Shown one piece after another: positions 15,121 to 24,198 of a DNA stretch of 64,000 bases. The stretch's first letter is position 1. Each line of letters begins with the position of its first letter. The notes under the pieces were generated by a model that did no database searches, was not told the DNA's origin, and saw nothing but the letters and a program-made list of their open reading frames with translations. A program made the translations under genes and the position numbers. Origin of the DNA: Bradyrhizobium diazoefficiens (lineage in GTDB: Bacteria; Pseudomonadota; Alphaproteobacteria; Rhizobiales; Xanthobacteraceae); assembly GCF_016612535.1 (NCBI RefSeq), contig NZ_JAENXS010000003.1, positions 248,001-312,000 of the forward strand, given 5' to 3'.

Positions 15121-18100
15121 ATCTTGGACTGTCAGGACGGTTGACCAGGTCGACCATCGCGTCACCGCTCACGCCGCTGTTCCTGCTCGCTGCACTCGTC
15201 GCAGGTGTGATCGCCGTCGTGGTGATCCCGCGCGAGGAGGAGCCGCAGATCAGCGTTCCCATGGTGGATATCCGCGTCAACGCCGACGGCTTGCGCGGAC
15301 CGGACGCGGTGGAGCTGGTGACGAAGCCGCTGGAATCGATCGTCAAGGGCATCGACGGCGTCGAACACGTTTACAGCCAGACCGAGGACGACCGCGTGAT
15401 GGTCACCGCGCGCTTCCTGGTCGGCACCAAGTTCGAGGACGCCATCCTGCGCGTGCACGAGAAAATTCGCGCCAATCTCGACCGCATTCCCGTCGGTATC
15501 CCCGAGCCGCTGATCGTCGGCCGGAGCATCAATGACGTCGCCGTGACGGTGCTGACGCTGTCGCCGAAGCCGGAAGCCGCCAGCCGCTGGACCGATAAGG
15601 ACCTGTACGAGCTCGCCGACAAGCTGCGCGCGGAGCTGATGAAGGTCGATGATATCGGTCTTACCTACATTTCCGGCGGCGCGGCGCAGCAGATCCGGGT
15701 CGAGCCAGATCCGGAGAAGCTGTCGCTGTTCGGCGTTACGCTTCAGCAGCTCGTGGCCAAGGTAAAGGATGCCAACCGCTCGTTCCTGGCGGGCCAGGTC
15801 CGCGATACCGGCACTGTGCGGAGCGTCGCGGCCGGCCAGACGCTGTCTGGGATTCCCGACATCGGATTGCTGCTCATCACGACCCGCGACGGCCGGCCGG
15901 TGTACGTCAAGGACGTCGCCGCCGTCGTCGTCGGCCCAAGCACCGTCGAGCATCGCGTCTGGACCGATTGGCGCGACGCCGGGAGGCAGTGGGCGCGGAC
16001 GCCTGCAGTCAGCCTGGCGCTGGCCAAGCGGGCTGGTGCCAATGCAGTCGTCGTGTCCGAAAACATTGCCAAGCGTCTGGAAGGACTGAAGTCGCGCCTG
16101 ATCCCCGAAGATATCCGGGTCACCGTGACGCGCGACTATGGCGAGACCGCCAACGAGAAGGCAAACGAGTTGTTGTTCCACCTCGGACTCGCGACGGTCT
16201 CGATCGTGCTCCTGATAGCGATCGCGATCGGCTGGCGGGAGGCTCTGGTGACCCTTGTCGTGATTCCCACGACAATCCTCCTCACCATGTTCGCCGCCAA
16301 CATGATGGGCTACACCATCAACCGCGTCAGCCTGTTCGCGCTGATCTTCTCGATCGGCATTCTCGTGGACGACGCCATCGTCGTCGTCGAGAACATCGCG
16401 CGACACTGGGGCATGCGCGACGGACGGCCGCGTTTGCAGGCGACCATCGAGGCGGTGGCGGAGGTCGGCAACCCCACCATTGTCGCGACATTGACGGTGG
16501 TCGCGGCGCTGCTGCCCATGCTGTTCGTGTCGGGCTTGATGGGCCCCTACATGGCGCCGATCCCGGCCAACGCGTCGGCTGCCATGCTGTTCTCGTTTTT
16601 CGTCGCGATGGTGATCGCACCCTGGCTGATGCTCAAGCTCGCTCCGAAGGGCGATATTGCGTCGGCGCATGCGGCGCACGATGAAGGCAGGCTCGGCCGG
16701 CTCTACCGGCGCTTCGCCACGCCGATCGTGCGGAGCAAGCGGTCGGCCTGGATCTTCCTGCTCGGCGTCGGTGTCGCGACCTTGCTGTCGATGACACTGT
16801 TTGCGACCAAGTCGGTGACGGTGAAGCTTCTGCCGTTCGACAACAAGTCCGAGATCGCCGTGGTCGTCGACCTGCCGGAAGGGGCGAGCCTGGAGGCGAC
16901 CGAGCGCACGCTGTTCGGTGCGGCCGCGATCGCGCGGCAATTGCCGGAGGTCACCTCGCTGCAATCCTATGCCGGCACGCCGGCGCCGTTCAATTTCAAT
17001 GGCCTGGTGCGGCACTATTACTTGCGGGAAAGGCCCGAGCTCGGCGAAGTGCAGGTCAATCTGACCGCACGCGGCGAGCGCAAGCGCGCCAGCCACGAGA
17101 TCGCGCTCGAGCTGCGCGAGAAGCTGAAAGCGCTCGATCCGCCCAAGGGCACCAGCATCAAGGTGGTCGAAGTGCCGCCCGGGCCGCCGGTGCTTTCGAC
17201 GCTGCTCGCCGAGGTCTACGGTCCCGATGCGGCCACGCGTCGCGCGGTCACGACTGAGCTCAAGAAGGTCTTCGCGGAGGTGCCGTTCATCGTCGACATC
17301 GACGATTCCATCGGCGAGAAGCGGCCGCGGTTGCGGCTCTCGATCGACCAGGACCGGCTCGAGTTCTTCGGCGTCGAGCAGCGCGACGTCTACGACACGA
17401 TCCAGGCGCTGTTCGGCGGCATCTCGATCGGCTACTCGCATCGCGGCGAGGACCGCAATCCGATCGAGATCGCAGTGCATCTCGGAAAGCGCAACCTGGT
17501 CTGGGACGAGGCGTTGGCCTCCACGCCCGTGCCGGCCAACACATTGCCTGGCAGCAAGACGGTAGTCGAACTCGGGCAAGTCGTGAAGGCGACCATGGAG
17601 GAGGGCTCACCGACGATCTTCCGCCGCGACGGTCGCTTCGCCGACATGGTGATGGCCGAACTTGCCGGGCGCTTCGAGGCGCCGCTCTACGGCATGCTCG
17701 CGGTTGCCGATCGTGTCGATGCCCATGACTGGGGCAAATTGCCGAAGCCCGCGATCAGCCTGCACGGCCAACCGTCGGACGAGTCGCGTCCCACGCTGCT
17801 GTGGGACGGCGAATGGGAAATCACCTGGGTGACGTTCCGCGACATGGGCGCGGCCTTCGGCGTAGCCATCCTCGGCATTTATGTGCTGGTCGTCGCCCAG
17901 TTCAAGAGCTTTCGTTTGCCACTCATCATCCTGACGCCGATCCCGTTGACGCTGATCGGCATCCTGATCGGGCACTGGCTGTTGGGCGCTCCGTTCACCG
18001 CAACCTCGATGATCGGTTTCATCGCGCTGGCCGGCATCATCGTGCGCAACTCGATCCTGCTGGTCGATTTCATCCGGCACAGTGGCGGTGACGGCAAGCC

Positions 18101-18341
18101 GCTCCGCGAGCTTGTGCTGGAGGCCGGCGCGGTCCGCTTCAAGCCGATCCTGCTCACGGCACTCGCGGCCATGATAGGCGCCGCAACCATCCTGCTCGAT
18201 CCGATCTTTCAGGGATTGGCGATTTCGCTCCTGTTCGGGCTTGCGTCGTCAACACTGCTCACCGTGCTGGTGATTCCCGCGATTTATATCGCCTTGCGCG
18301 CGCCGCGCGAGGCGACTTCGACCACAGCCAAACCAAGTTAG
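15117..18341 (+). CDS. RND efflux transporter, AcrB/AcrD/AcrF family
   Basis: The product is 1074 residues with the duplicated RND layout: one helix near residue 20, a large periplasmic loop, six helices (about 350-545), a second loop and the last helices. The proton-relay pair D-D in GILVDDAIVVVEN is at about residues 417-418. The start is a GTG that overlaps the adaptor's stop codon, so the two are translationally coupled. The sequence VEVPPGPPVLSTLLAEVYGPD (in parts) is a recognisable feature of one RND subgroup that I cannot link to a substrate. The long open frame on the other strand (15162-17579) is a composition artefact. Confidence 0.95.
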   Translation: MNLGLSGRLTRSTIASPLTPLFLLAALVAGVIAVVVIPREEEPQISVPMVDIRVNADGLRGPDAVELVTKPLESIVKGIDGVEHVYSQTEDDRVMVTARFLVGTKFEDAILRVHEKIRANLDRIPVGIPEPLIVGRSINDVAVTVLTLSPKPEAASRWTDKDLYELADKLRAELMKVDDIGLTYISGGAAQQIRVEPDPEKLSLFGVTLQQLVAKVKDANRSFLAGQVRDTGTVRSVAAGQTLSGIPDIGLLLITTRDGRPVYVKDVAAVVVGPSTVEHRVWTDWRDAGRQWARTPAVSLALAKRAGANAVVVSENIAKRLEGLKSRLIPEDIRVTVTRDYGETANEKANELLFHLGLATVSIVLLIAIAIGWREALVTLVVIPTTILLTMFAANMMGYTINRVSLFALIFSIGILVDDAIVVVENIARHWGMRDGRPRLQATIEAVAEVGNPTIVATLTVVAALLPMLFVSGLMGPYMAPIPANASAAMLFSFFVAMVIAPWLMLKLAPKGDIASAHAAHDEGRLGRLYRRFATPIVRSKRSAWIFLLGVGVATLLSMTLFATKSVTVKLLPFDNKSEIAVVVDLPEGASLEATERTLFGAAAIARQLPEVTSLQSYAGTPAPFNFNGLVRHYYLRERPELGEVQVNLTARGERKRASHEIALELREKLKALDPPKGTSIKVVEVPPGPPVLSTLLAEVYGPDAATRRAVTTELKKVFAEVPFIVDIDDSIGEKRPRLRLSIDQDRLEFFGVEQRDVYDTIQALFGGISIGYSHRGEDRNPIEIAVHLGKRNLVWDEALASTPVPANTLPGSKTVVELGQVVKATMEEGSPTIFRRDGRFADMVMAELAGRFEAPLYGMLAVADRVDAHDWGKLPKPAISLHGQPSDESRPTLLWDGEWEITWVTFRDMGAAFGVAILGIYVLVVAQFKSFRLPLIILTPIPLTLIGILIGHWLLGAPFTATSMIGFIALAGIIVRNSILLVDFIRHSGGDGKPLRELVLEAGAVRFKPILLTALAAMIGAATILLDPIFQGLAISLLFGLASSTLLTVLVIPAIYIALRAPREATSTTAKPS

Positions 18342-18351
18342 CGAGGGGCCG

Positions 18352-18708
18352 ATGGACGAGAACTACGTCGATATCACCAGGAACATCTCGGACAACTTGA
18401 AGAAGCTGCGCAACGACATCCCCGACACGATGAAGGGATTTGCGATGCTCGCCCAGGCCGCGGCGCGTGACGGCGCGCTAGACAAGAAGACCAAAGAGCT
18501 GATCGCGCTGGCGCTGGGTGTCGCGGCGCATTGCGACGGCTGTATCGGCTTTCACACCGAAGCCCTCGTCAAGCTCGGTGTGACGCGCCAGGAGGTCGAG
18601 GAGACGCTCGGCATGGCCGTGTATATGGGCGGCGGGCCGTCGCTGATGTACGCTGCGGACGCGATTGCGGCTTACGAGCAGTTCCAGCAGGGCGATGGTC
18701 AGCAGTGA
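18352..18708 (+). CDS. AhpD-like carboxymuconolactone decarboxylase-family protein
   Basis: The product is 118 residues, a single CMD domain. It has the AhpD-type redox and proton-relay motif H60-C61-xx-C64-xxx-H68 (AHCDGCIGFHT) at the middle, followed by LVKLGVTRQEVEETLGMAVYMGG. AhpD-like proteins work as peroxide-linked disulfide reductases. The ATG follows GCGAGGGGCC and lies 10 bases after the RND gene stop, so it is in the same operon. In this position it may protect against oxidants or reactive sulfur, which is inference. Confidence 0.92.
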   Translation: MDENYVDITRNISDNLKKLRNDIPDTMKGFAMLAQAAARDGALDKKTKELIALALGVAAHCDGCIGFHTEALVKLGVTRQEVEETLGMAVYMGGGPSLMYAADAIAAYEQFQQGDGQQ

Positions 18709-18870
18709 TCGCAGACCGTGTGATCCCGACGAAGCTTGATTCCGCTCAACGAGCCTGACGCGCCTCCGCCTAGAGTCACTTGGGAGATCGGCGGGCCAAG
18801 ACGAACGAGCTGGCGGACAAGCTGATCTCCGAACACCAAGATGAAGATTTGCGCAATCCGGAGACGTGCC

Positions 18871-19370
18871 ATGTCGAGCTCTTACAGATCTCTCGCTCTT
18901 GCTGGAATGCTGTTGATCCTCGCCGTCGGCAGACCGTAGCTGCCCAGCCCGGTCCCGGATGGGGACCTGGCATGATGATAGGGCCCGGCATGATGGGAGG
19001 CGGCGGATTTGGTTTCTTCTGCAATCCGCGGATGGCGGGATTTGCCGAATGGCGGTTGCAGGAGATCGAGACTGCCGTGCACCCGAATGACAAGCAGAAG
19101 TCAGCGCTTGACGAACTGAAAGCCGCTTCTGCAAAGGCGGCCGATATCATCATCAAGGATTGTTCAAGCGCGATTCCGGCAAAGCCGACGGAACGACTTG
19201 AGCTGGCAGAGAAGCGGCTGGAGACGATGCTGCAGGCGATCAAGTCGGTGCGTCCGGCGTTTCAGGCTTTCTATGAGTCCCTCGACGATACCCAGAGAGC
19301 CGCCTTGAACTCGGCTGGCCCCCGACGGTGGGGATGGCGGCACTGGCGCTGGCCATGGGATGCCGAGTAA
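18871..19370 (+). pseudogene. Spy/LTXXQ-like periplasmic protein, frameshifted after the signal peptide
   Basis: The ATG at 18871 has GGAG upstream and opens a convincing signal peptide (MSSSYRSLALAGMLLILAVG), but the frame meets TAG at 18937-18939. The mature part continues in the frame one base back, beginning VAAQPGPGWGPGMMIGPG, then a helical region ALDELKAASAKAADII...LELAEKRLETMLQAI and the LDDTQRAAL motif of LTXXQ proteins, and ends in RRWGWRHWRWPWDAE. One lost base near 18931-18934 would explain it. Spy-like proteins are periplasmic chaperones induced by metal or envelope stress. As read, the product would lack export; a sequencing error is also possible. Confidence 0.8.
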
Positions 19371-19412
19371 GCCTCGGTCGATGACAGACTGGCGTGTGAG
19401 ACGCTGAAAGAG

Positions 19413-19435
19413 GCCGGGCGATCCGATCGCCCGGC
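19413..19435. terminator. Bidirectional terminator hairpin
   Basis: GCCGGGCGAT and ATCGCCCGGC form a perfect 10-bp stem around CCG, between two convergent genes. CTCTTTC follows on the minus strand and TCTCAT on the plus strand. Confidence 0.7.
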
Positions 19436-19452
19436 TCTCATCGATTCAAATC

Positions 19453-19782
19453 TTACCAGCGGTCGCCGCCGACACCGACGCCGACGCTGACGCCGGGCGC
19501 GCGAATGCCGACGCCGGCGCGCGGGCCATCGTCCCAATCGCGATAGGTGCGGCGTTCGTAATAGCGCTCGCGCGGCATGGTCGCGTAGGAGTCGCGCACG
19601 ATCACGCGCGCGCCGCCATGGGTGCGATAGCAATTGCCGGCGTCATCGCAAACGAGCCGGACCTCCTGAATGAGATCGGGGCTGGTGTGTTCGCTGGTGG
19701 TGTAGAGATCCGCAGCCTCCGCGCCGCTCGCCGCAGCGAGAGCCCCAACACCGGCCAGCAGTGCAATCGTGAACGTCCTCAT
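19453..19782 (-). CDS. Secreted hypothetical protein with glycine/arginine-rich end
   Basis: The 109-residue product starts at ATG 19780-19782 after GGAGGA. A clear signal peptide (MRTFTIALLAGVGALAAAS, then GAEA-ADL) is followed by a domain with two cysteines close together (LVCDDAGNCYRTHGG) and a C-terminal part rich in R, Y, G and V (RERYYERRTYRDWDD, then GVSVGVGVGGDRW). Such short periplasmic proteins are common in this group. No function is known to me. Confidence 0.8.
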   Translation of the reverse strand: MRTFTIALLAGVGALAAASGAEAADLYTTSEHTSPDLIQEVRLVCDDAGNCYRTHGGARVIVRDSYATMPRERYYERRTYRDWDDGPRAGVGIRAPGVSVGVGVGGDRW

Positions 19783-19891
19783 CCTGTCCTCCTCCGAAGC
19801 TGCCCTCGGCGGTAACAAGAATGGGGAGGCAACGATCGTTCCGGCTGAATTACAGGTTTTTCCCGGAACCGGATTGTCGCGTAGGCGTAAT

Positions 19892-20296
19892 CTAAATCGG
19901 CTCGTAGGTTTCCGACCCGCAGATGTCATCGGCTTCCGCGCGTCGTCGGTCGACGACTTTTTCGCCGTTGATCGTCACGATGTAAGTCTGCAGCCCGAGC
20001 GCCGAACCGGTGGCCGAGGTCAGTTGCGCGCGGACGCAGGCGGTCCAGCCCGGTCCGCGGACCTCGTGATGGGGCAGCGCGACCTGCACCTCGCGCGGAT
20101 AGGACGTGTTGAGGAAGACGACATCGATCTGTTCGCGGACCACGCGCTTGACGTCGGGCGGCGGTTCGGGCGGCGGCTGCTCGGTCTCCTTGAGGCGCAT
20201 GAAGTCGGGCACCGGCGCGCGGCTGTCGGCAAAGCCGCACGCGCCCAGCGCAAGCGCGCCGGCGAGCAGCGCCACATGAGCAACAATCCGCAACAT
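19892..20296 (-). CDS. Putative lipoprotein, hypothetical
   Basis: The 134-residue protein has a type II signal peptide with lipobox L-G-A-C at about residues 17-20 (ALALGACGFAD). The mature part begins with a proline-rich spacer (PPPEPPPD) and then a compact domain with VVFLNTSYPREVQVALPHHEVRGPGWTACVRAQLT as recognisable parts and two further cysteines. It is probably anchored in the outer membrane. It is a frequent conserved hypothetical in Bradyrhizobium as far as I recall. It is transcribed separately from its neighbours. Confidence 0.78.
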   Translation of the reverse strand: MLRIVAHVALLAGALALGACGFADSRAPVPDFMRLKETEQPPPEPPPDVKRVVREQIDVVFLNTSYPREVQVALPHHEVRGPGWTACVRAQLTSATGSALGLQTYIVTINGEKVVDRRRAEADDICGSETYEPI

Positions 20297-20447
20297 TCGC
20301 GAAGTCCCCTGCGGGCCAACAGATAGGGGCGAATTCGACGGAACGAAGTCCTGCCCGGTCAACATTTGCTGAAGGTGCGGAACGCGCCGCATTTGCTATT
20401 ATGGGATTGCAGGCTAGTTTGTACCCCAGATGAGGGGGTTTGCACCA

Positions 20448-20681
20448 ATGAGGAGTTTGGCCATAGCGACCGCGGTACTGGCGCTGACGCTCGCTTCCGC
20501 GCAGGCACAGATGGGTGGCGGGGGCAGGCGCCAGGGTAAGGATACACCTAAGGCGGACAACAAGCTCAAGGTCGACGAGAAGGCCTACAAGGCCGCGCTC
20601 GAGCGCATTCCGGAGCCAAAGGAAAAGTATGACCCGTGGGGCGGGGCGCGTCCGAGTGAGCCCGCCAAAAAGTCAAAATAG
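20448..20681 (+). CDS. Small secreted protein of a DPWGG family
   Basis: The 77-residue product has a signal peptide (MRSLAIATAVLALTLASAQA) and a short basic mature part. It ends with the motif YKAALERIP-x-PKEKYDPWGGARP, which recurs in the protein at 24407-24703 as YKETLKKIP-x-AKASNDPWGGMR. The ATG at 20448 is chosen over an in-frame ATG at 20430 because the signal peptide begins there. The gene lies 13 bases upstream of the PQQ-type dehydrogenase and is probably co-transcribed with it. Function unknown. Confidence 0.78.
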   Translation: MRSLAIATAVLALTLASAQAQMGGGGRRQGKDTPKADNKLKVDEKAYKAALERIPEPKEKYDPWGGARPSEPAKKSK

Positions 20682-20694
20682 AGCGAGGCGGGTG

Positions 20695-22725
20695 GTGACG
20701 GGCCGTCTGCGATGTCTGGTCGGCCTTGTCCTGCTCCTTGTGGCGCGGCCATGCGCGGCCTGGGAGAGTTGGGGCGGCGATCCCGGCGGTTCGCGCTTTT
20801 CACCCTTGCGCGAGATCACGTCCGACAATATCGGCCAACTCGTCCGCGCGTTCGAATTCCACACCGGCGATGTCGCGGCTCGTCCGCCCGAATTGATGCG
20901 GCGAACCAAGTTCGAGGCGACACCGCTGTTCGTCGAGGACAGCTTGATCTTCTGCTCGCCCTTCAACGAGGTGATCGCACTCGATCCCGGCACGGGTGCG
21001 CAAAAGTGGCACTACGATCCGAAGATCGTCACCAACCAACGCCCCGCCAATCGCTATGTCTGCCGTGGCGTCACCCATTGGGTTGACGACGCGGCGCCAG
21101 AGGGAGCCGCCTGCCGATCGCGCATCTTCATGGGCACCAACGATGTTCGCCTGATCGCACTCGATGCGAAGACCGGCATTCCCTGCGCGGACTTCGGCAG
21201 GGGTGGCGAGATCAAGCTCGATGTCGGCATGCGGCTGGACTGGCCCGGCGAATTCCAGATCACGTCGCCACCGGCGGTCGGCCGCGGTGTCGTCGTCGTC
21301 GGCTCCTCGATCGGCGACAACCGTCGCGTCGATGCGCCGAGCGGTACGGTGCGGGCGTTCGACGCACGCAGCGGTGAGCCGCGCTGGACCTTCGAGCCGC
21401 TCAAACGCGACGGCATCGAGGCCGGCCATGCCAATGTCTGGGCGGCGATGTCGGTCGATGAAACTCGCGGGCTGGTGTTCCTGCCGACGTCCTCGCCGTC
21501 GCCGGATTTCTGGGGCGGCAAGCGGCCGGGCAATAACGAGCACGCCAATTCGGTCGTCGCGCTGCGCATCGAGACCGGCGAATTCATCTGGGCATTCCAG
21601 ACCGTGCATCACGACGTCTGGGATTACGATCTGCCGGCGCAGCCGACGCTCGCGCGTATCAACACGGGCAATGGCCAGCGCGACGTCGTGATCCAGCCAA
21701 CCAAGCAGGGGTTTGTCTTCGTTCTCGATCGCGACACCGGCAAGCCGGTGTGGCCGGTCGAGGAGCGCGCGGTGCCGCAGGGTGGGGCCGAGGGCGAAAT
21801 ACTGTCTCCGACCCAGCCGTTCCCGACGCATGTGCCGGCGCTGACGTCGCAGACGATCTCGACCGACGATGCGCTCTCGCTGTTGCCCGGCTTGCGCCGC
21901 TCGTCTTGCGAACAGCAGTTCGCAGCGGCGCGCAACGAGGGGCTATTCACGCCGCCATCGACGCAAGGCACGCTGGAGTTTCCCTTCACCGGTGGTGGCG
22001 TGAACTGGGGCAGTGCGGCGTTCGATCCCGTCCACCAGATACTCTACGCCAACACCAGCCGCGCCGTTCATCTGATCAAGCTGATCCCGCGCGCGGATGC
22101 CGCCGGATTCAATCCGCCGCCCGGTCATGATTTCGGCCAGCAGCGCGGCGCGCCCTATGCGATGTCGCGTGCCGTGGTGATGTCGCCGCTTGGGCTGCTC
22201 TGCAACAAGCCGCCCTGGGGCGAGATGGTCGCAGTCGATCTCAAGGCCGGCAAGATCCTCTGGCGTTCGATCGTGGGCACCACCGAGGATGTGGCGCCGC
22301 TCGGCGTGCCGCTGCCGTTCGGCGCGCCGCTGGTCAACGGGCTCGCGGTGACCGCAGGCGGTCTCGTCTTCACCGGCGCGATGGACGCCTACTTGCGCGC
22401 CTTCGATGCACGAAGCGGACGAGAGCTGTGGCAGGGGCGGCTGCCGGTGCCCGGCATTGCCAATCCCATGACCTATGTCTGGAAGGGCGAGCAGTATGTC
22501 GCGATTGGCGCCGGCGGTCATTCCGAAGCCGGCACATCGATCGGCGACAGCCTCGTCGCGTTTCGTCTCGCGCGCCCGGGCGAGGCGCCGTCATTGTGGT
22601 CGCGCACGATCGATCGCCCCGGCGGACGATTTTTTGCTGCATCGTCGGTGATCGTACTCGTGATCGTCACGCTGGTGATCGCGGGGCTGCGCTGGCGTCG
22701 CCGTCGTCGTCTCGAGCGAGCATAG
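20695..22725 (+). CDS. PQQ-type membrane quinoprotein dehydrogenase
   Basis: The product is 676 residues. A signal segment (CLVGLVLLLVARPCAA) is followed by an eight-blade propeller typical of PQQ-dependent dehydrogenases: WGGDPGGSRFSPL at the start, repeated W-motif strands (ARSGEPRWTFEP, IETGEFIWAFQTVHHDVWDYDLPAQPTL in parts), NNEHANSVVAL and the closing TYVWKGEQYVAIGAGGH. These match the glucose/quinate dehydrogenase branch. Unusually it ends in one hydrophobic helix and a basic tail (VIVLVIVTLVIAG, then RWRRRRRLERA) rather than having five N-terminal helices. The start is the GTG at 20695 (GAGG upstream), with GTG 20692 as alternative. The substrate is not known. Confidence 0.88.
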   Translation: MTGRLRCLVGLVLLLVARPCAAWESWGGDPGGSRFSPLREITSDNIGQLVRAFEFHTGDVAARPPELMRRTKFEATPLFVEDSLIFCSPFNEVIALDPGTGAQKWHYDPKIVTNQRPANRYVCRGVTHWVDDAAPEGAACRSRIFMGTNDVRLIALDAKTGIPCADFGRGGEIKLDVGMRLDWPGEFQITSPPAVGRGVVVVGSSIGDNRRVDAPSGTVRAFDARSGEPRWTFEPLKRDGIEAGHANVWAAMSVDETRGLVFLPTSSPSPDFWGGKRPGNNEHANSVVALRIETGEFIWAFQTVHHDVWDYDLPAQPTLARINTGNGQRDVVIQPTKQGFVFVLDRDTGKPVWPVEERAVPQGGAEGEILSPTQPFPTHVPALTSQTISTDDALSLLPGLRRSSCEQQFAAARNEGLFTPPSTQGTLEFPFTGGGVNWGSAAFDPVHQILYANTSRAVHLIKLIPRADAAGFNPPPGHDFGQQRGAPYAMSRAVVMSPLGLLCNKPPWGEMVAVDLKAGKILWRSIVGTTEDVAPLGVPLPFGAPLVNGLAVTAGGLVFTGAMDAYLRAFDARSGRELWQGRLPVPGIANPMTYVWKGEQYVAIGAGGHSEAGTSIGDSLVAFRLARPGEAPSLWSRTIDRPGGRFFAASSVIVLVIVTLVIAGLRWRRRRRLERA

Positions 22726-22755
22726 CGCTGCATCGCGCGCGATGCGAACAGACAT

Positions 22756-23007
22756 TCACATCGTGTGTACTATCGTACGAATGCGAGGCCTACGCGCTTG
22801 TCGTTGCGCCACATCCTGCGCGAAATTGTCGCGCGCGATCGAGAGCGTGAACGATTGCGGCAATGCGACAGGGCCTTCGAGATCGATGGCAGCGCCGCTT
22901 GCCGACATGTTGCGCACGGTGCAGGCGATTCCGCTGCCTTCAATGGTGATCGTACCACCCTTGAAAACCCGGTGACGCTGCGCTGCACGCTTCTCGATCA
23001 TCCGCAT
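22756..23007 (-). pseudogene. PilZ-domain protein with a late frameshift
   Basis: The N-terminal two thirds read as a PilZ domain (MIEKRAAQRHRVFKGGTI, CTVRNMSASGAAIDL, LPQSFTLSIARDNFA). PilZ proteins bind cyclic di-GMP through the RxxxR and (D/N)xSxxG motifs; here they are RAAQR and NMSASG. After DNFA the frame turns into AQDVAQRQARRPRIRT and stops at 22756. The expected last strand, WRNDKRVGLAFVR and a stop at 22770, is found in a neighbouring frame. A small deletion between them explains this. The start is either ATG 23007 or 23001. The product may be misfolded; no intact partner is nearby. Confidence 0.75.
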
Positions 23008-23184
23008 TAATCCATCATGACGATTGTGAAATAGTGCATAGAAATTACGTTGAACTAAACTCAATGTTGGCGCTACTTGCAGAGCGCTTCAGACTTCGTT
23101 TACGACGTTGAAGCGGAGAGTCCCTCCGCCGCGTTTGCCTAAAAGCCTTTCCTTTATGGCGTTTACGCCCCGATGGAGATACTG

Positions 23185-23478
23185 ATGAAGACCACGTTTT
23201 CACTTCTGTTCGCCGCAGCGCTCTCGCTGTCGTTCGTTCCCGCTCATGCCACCAAGCTCGATCTCTCGACCATGAGCTGCAAGCAGTTCCTCGAGAGCGG
23301 CGACGACACCATCAAGCTGGTGCTGACCTGGATGGACGGCTGGTACAAGGGCGACGAGGACAACGCGATCATCGACACCGACGTGTTCGTCGAGAACGCC
23401 AAGCAGTTCGGCACCTATTGCGGCAAGAACCCGACGGTCAGCATCGTCACCGCAGCCGACGAAGTGCTCGGCAAGTAA
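23185..23478 (+). CDS. HdeA/HdeB-family periplasmic acid-stress protein
   Basis: The product is 97 residues with a signal peptide (MKTTFSLLFAAALSLSFVPAHA). The mature domain has two cysteines (MSCKQFLESGDD and FGTYCGKNP) that would form the single disulfide of HdeA, and the helical core LVLTWMDGWYKGDEDNAIID (parts). HdeA-type chaperones prevent aggregation of periplasmic proteins at low pH. The ATG at 23185 has GGAG 8 bases upstream. It is a single gene. Confidence 0.85.
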   Translation: MKTTFSLLFAAALSLSFVPAHATKLDLSTMSCKQFLESGDDTIKLVLTWMDGWYKGDEDNAIIDTDVFVENAKQFGTYCGKNPTVSIVTAADEVLGK

Positions 23479-23597
23479 CTTCGAAAGCGGCCGACCGAGG
23501 CGTGATCGCAATCGCGCCTCGGTCTCTCGCTTCGACACCATCGCCATCATCGAGAGCCGCGTTGCGCGCACGCGGCTCTCTTCGCTTCCGAGGATGT

Positions 23598-24062
23598 TCA
23601 GCCCGGCAGCATCGCGAACGCGCTCGACACCATTGCGACCGGCTTGTTGTCGGTGGCGGAGAGCAGGGTGACGCGGCCAAAGCTCATGGTGCGTCCGAGC
23701 CGCACCACGCGCGCATCCGCCAGCACGTCCGAGGCGGAGACCGCGCGCATGAAATGCGTGGTCTGGTCGACCGTCGTCATCGGACGGTAACCGCGATTGG
23801 CGGCGAGGTTCGCGATCACCATCGCGGTGTCGGCCAGCGCCATCAGCGCCTGGCCGCAGACCACGCCGCCGTTGCGACACAGTCGCTCCGAGAACGGCAT
23901 GCGCAGCAGCGCGCCCGGCTGCCAGCCCGGCGCGTCGGGAGGCGGCGCATGCTCGATTTTCTCGACGGAGAGGTTGAGGTCCTGGACCCAGGGCGCAAAG
24001 ACCTCGCCGAGTATGCGTCTGGCCTCAGTGATGCCGAACTCGGTGTCTGGCTGCGATGGCAT
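23598..24062 (-). CDS. Hot-dog fold thioesterase (PaaI-like)
   Basis: The 154-residue product has a hot-dog fold of the 4HBT/PaaI type: FSERLCRNGGVVCGQALMALADTAM carries the conserved turn into the long central helix, then TTVDQTTHFMRAVSASDVLADARVVRLGRTMSFGRVTL (parts) forms the sheet. Such enzymes hydrolyse acyl-CoA thioesters. The start is ATG 24060-24062 after GGGAGGG; the longer upstream frame is not protein-like. No pathway context is visible. Confidence 0.85.
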   Translation of the reverse strand: MPSQPDTEFGITEARRILGEVFAPWVQDLNLSVEKIEHAPPPDAPGWQPGALLRMPFSERLCRNGGVVCGQALMALADTAMVIANLAANRGYRPMTTVDQTTHFMRAVSASDVLADARVVRLGRTMSFGRVTLLSATDNKPVAMVSSAFAMLPG

Positions 24063-24198
24063 TGCTGTCGTTCCCTCCCGTGTTGCCGGATGTTTCGCCC
24101 ATTCTGCCCGTCTGGGCGCGGCAAAGTCACCGGGGGTGATCGGCTTGAAAATGCCCGACTTCGCCCGATATGATGCCACGTTTGGGAGCGGGTGGACG

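Noticed and set aside
15162..17579. 805-codon open frame on the minus strand opposite the RND transporter
   Set aside because: It mirrors the codon pattern of the real gene, is rich in R, H and D, and has no domain or ribosome site.
20359..20547. Short minus-strand frame around the DPWGG gene start
   Set aside because: It overlaps a well-supported signal peptide on the plus strand.
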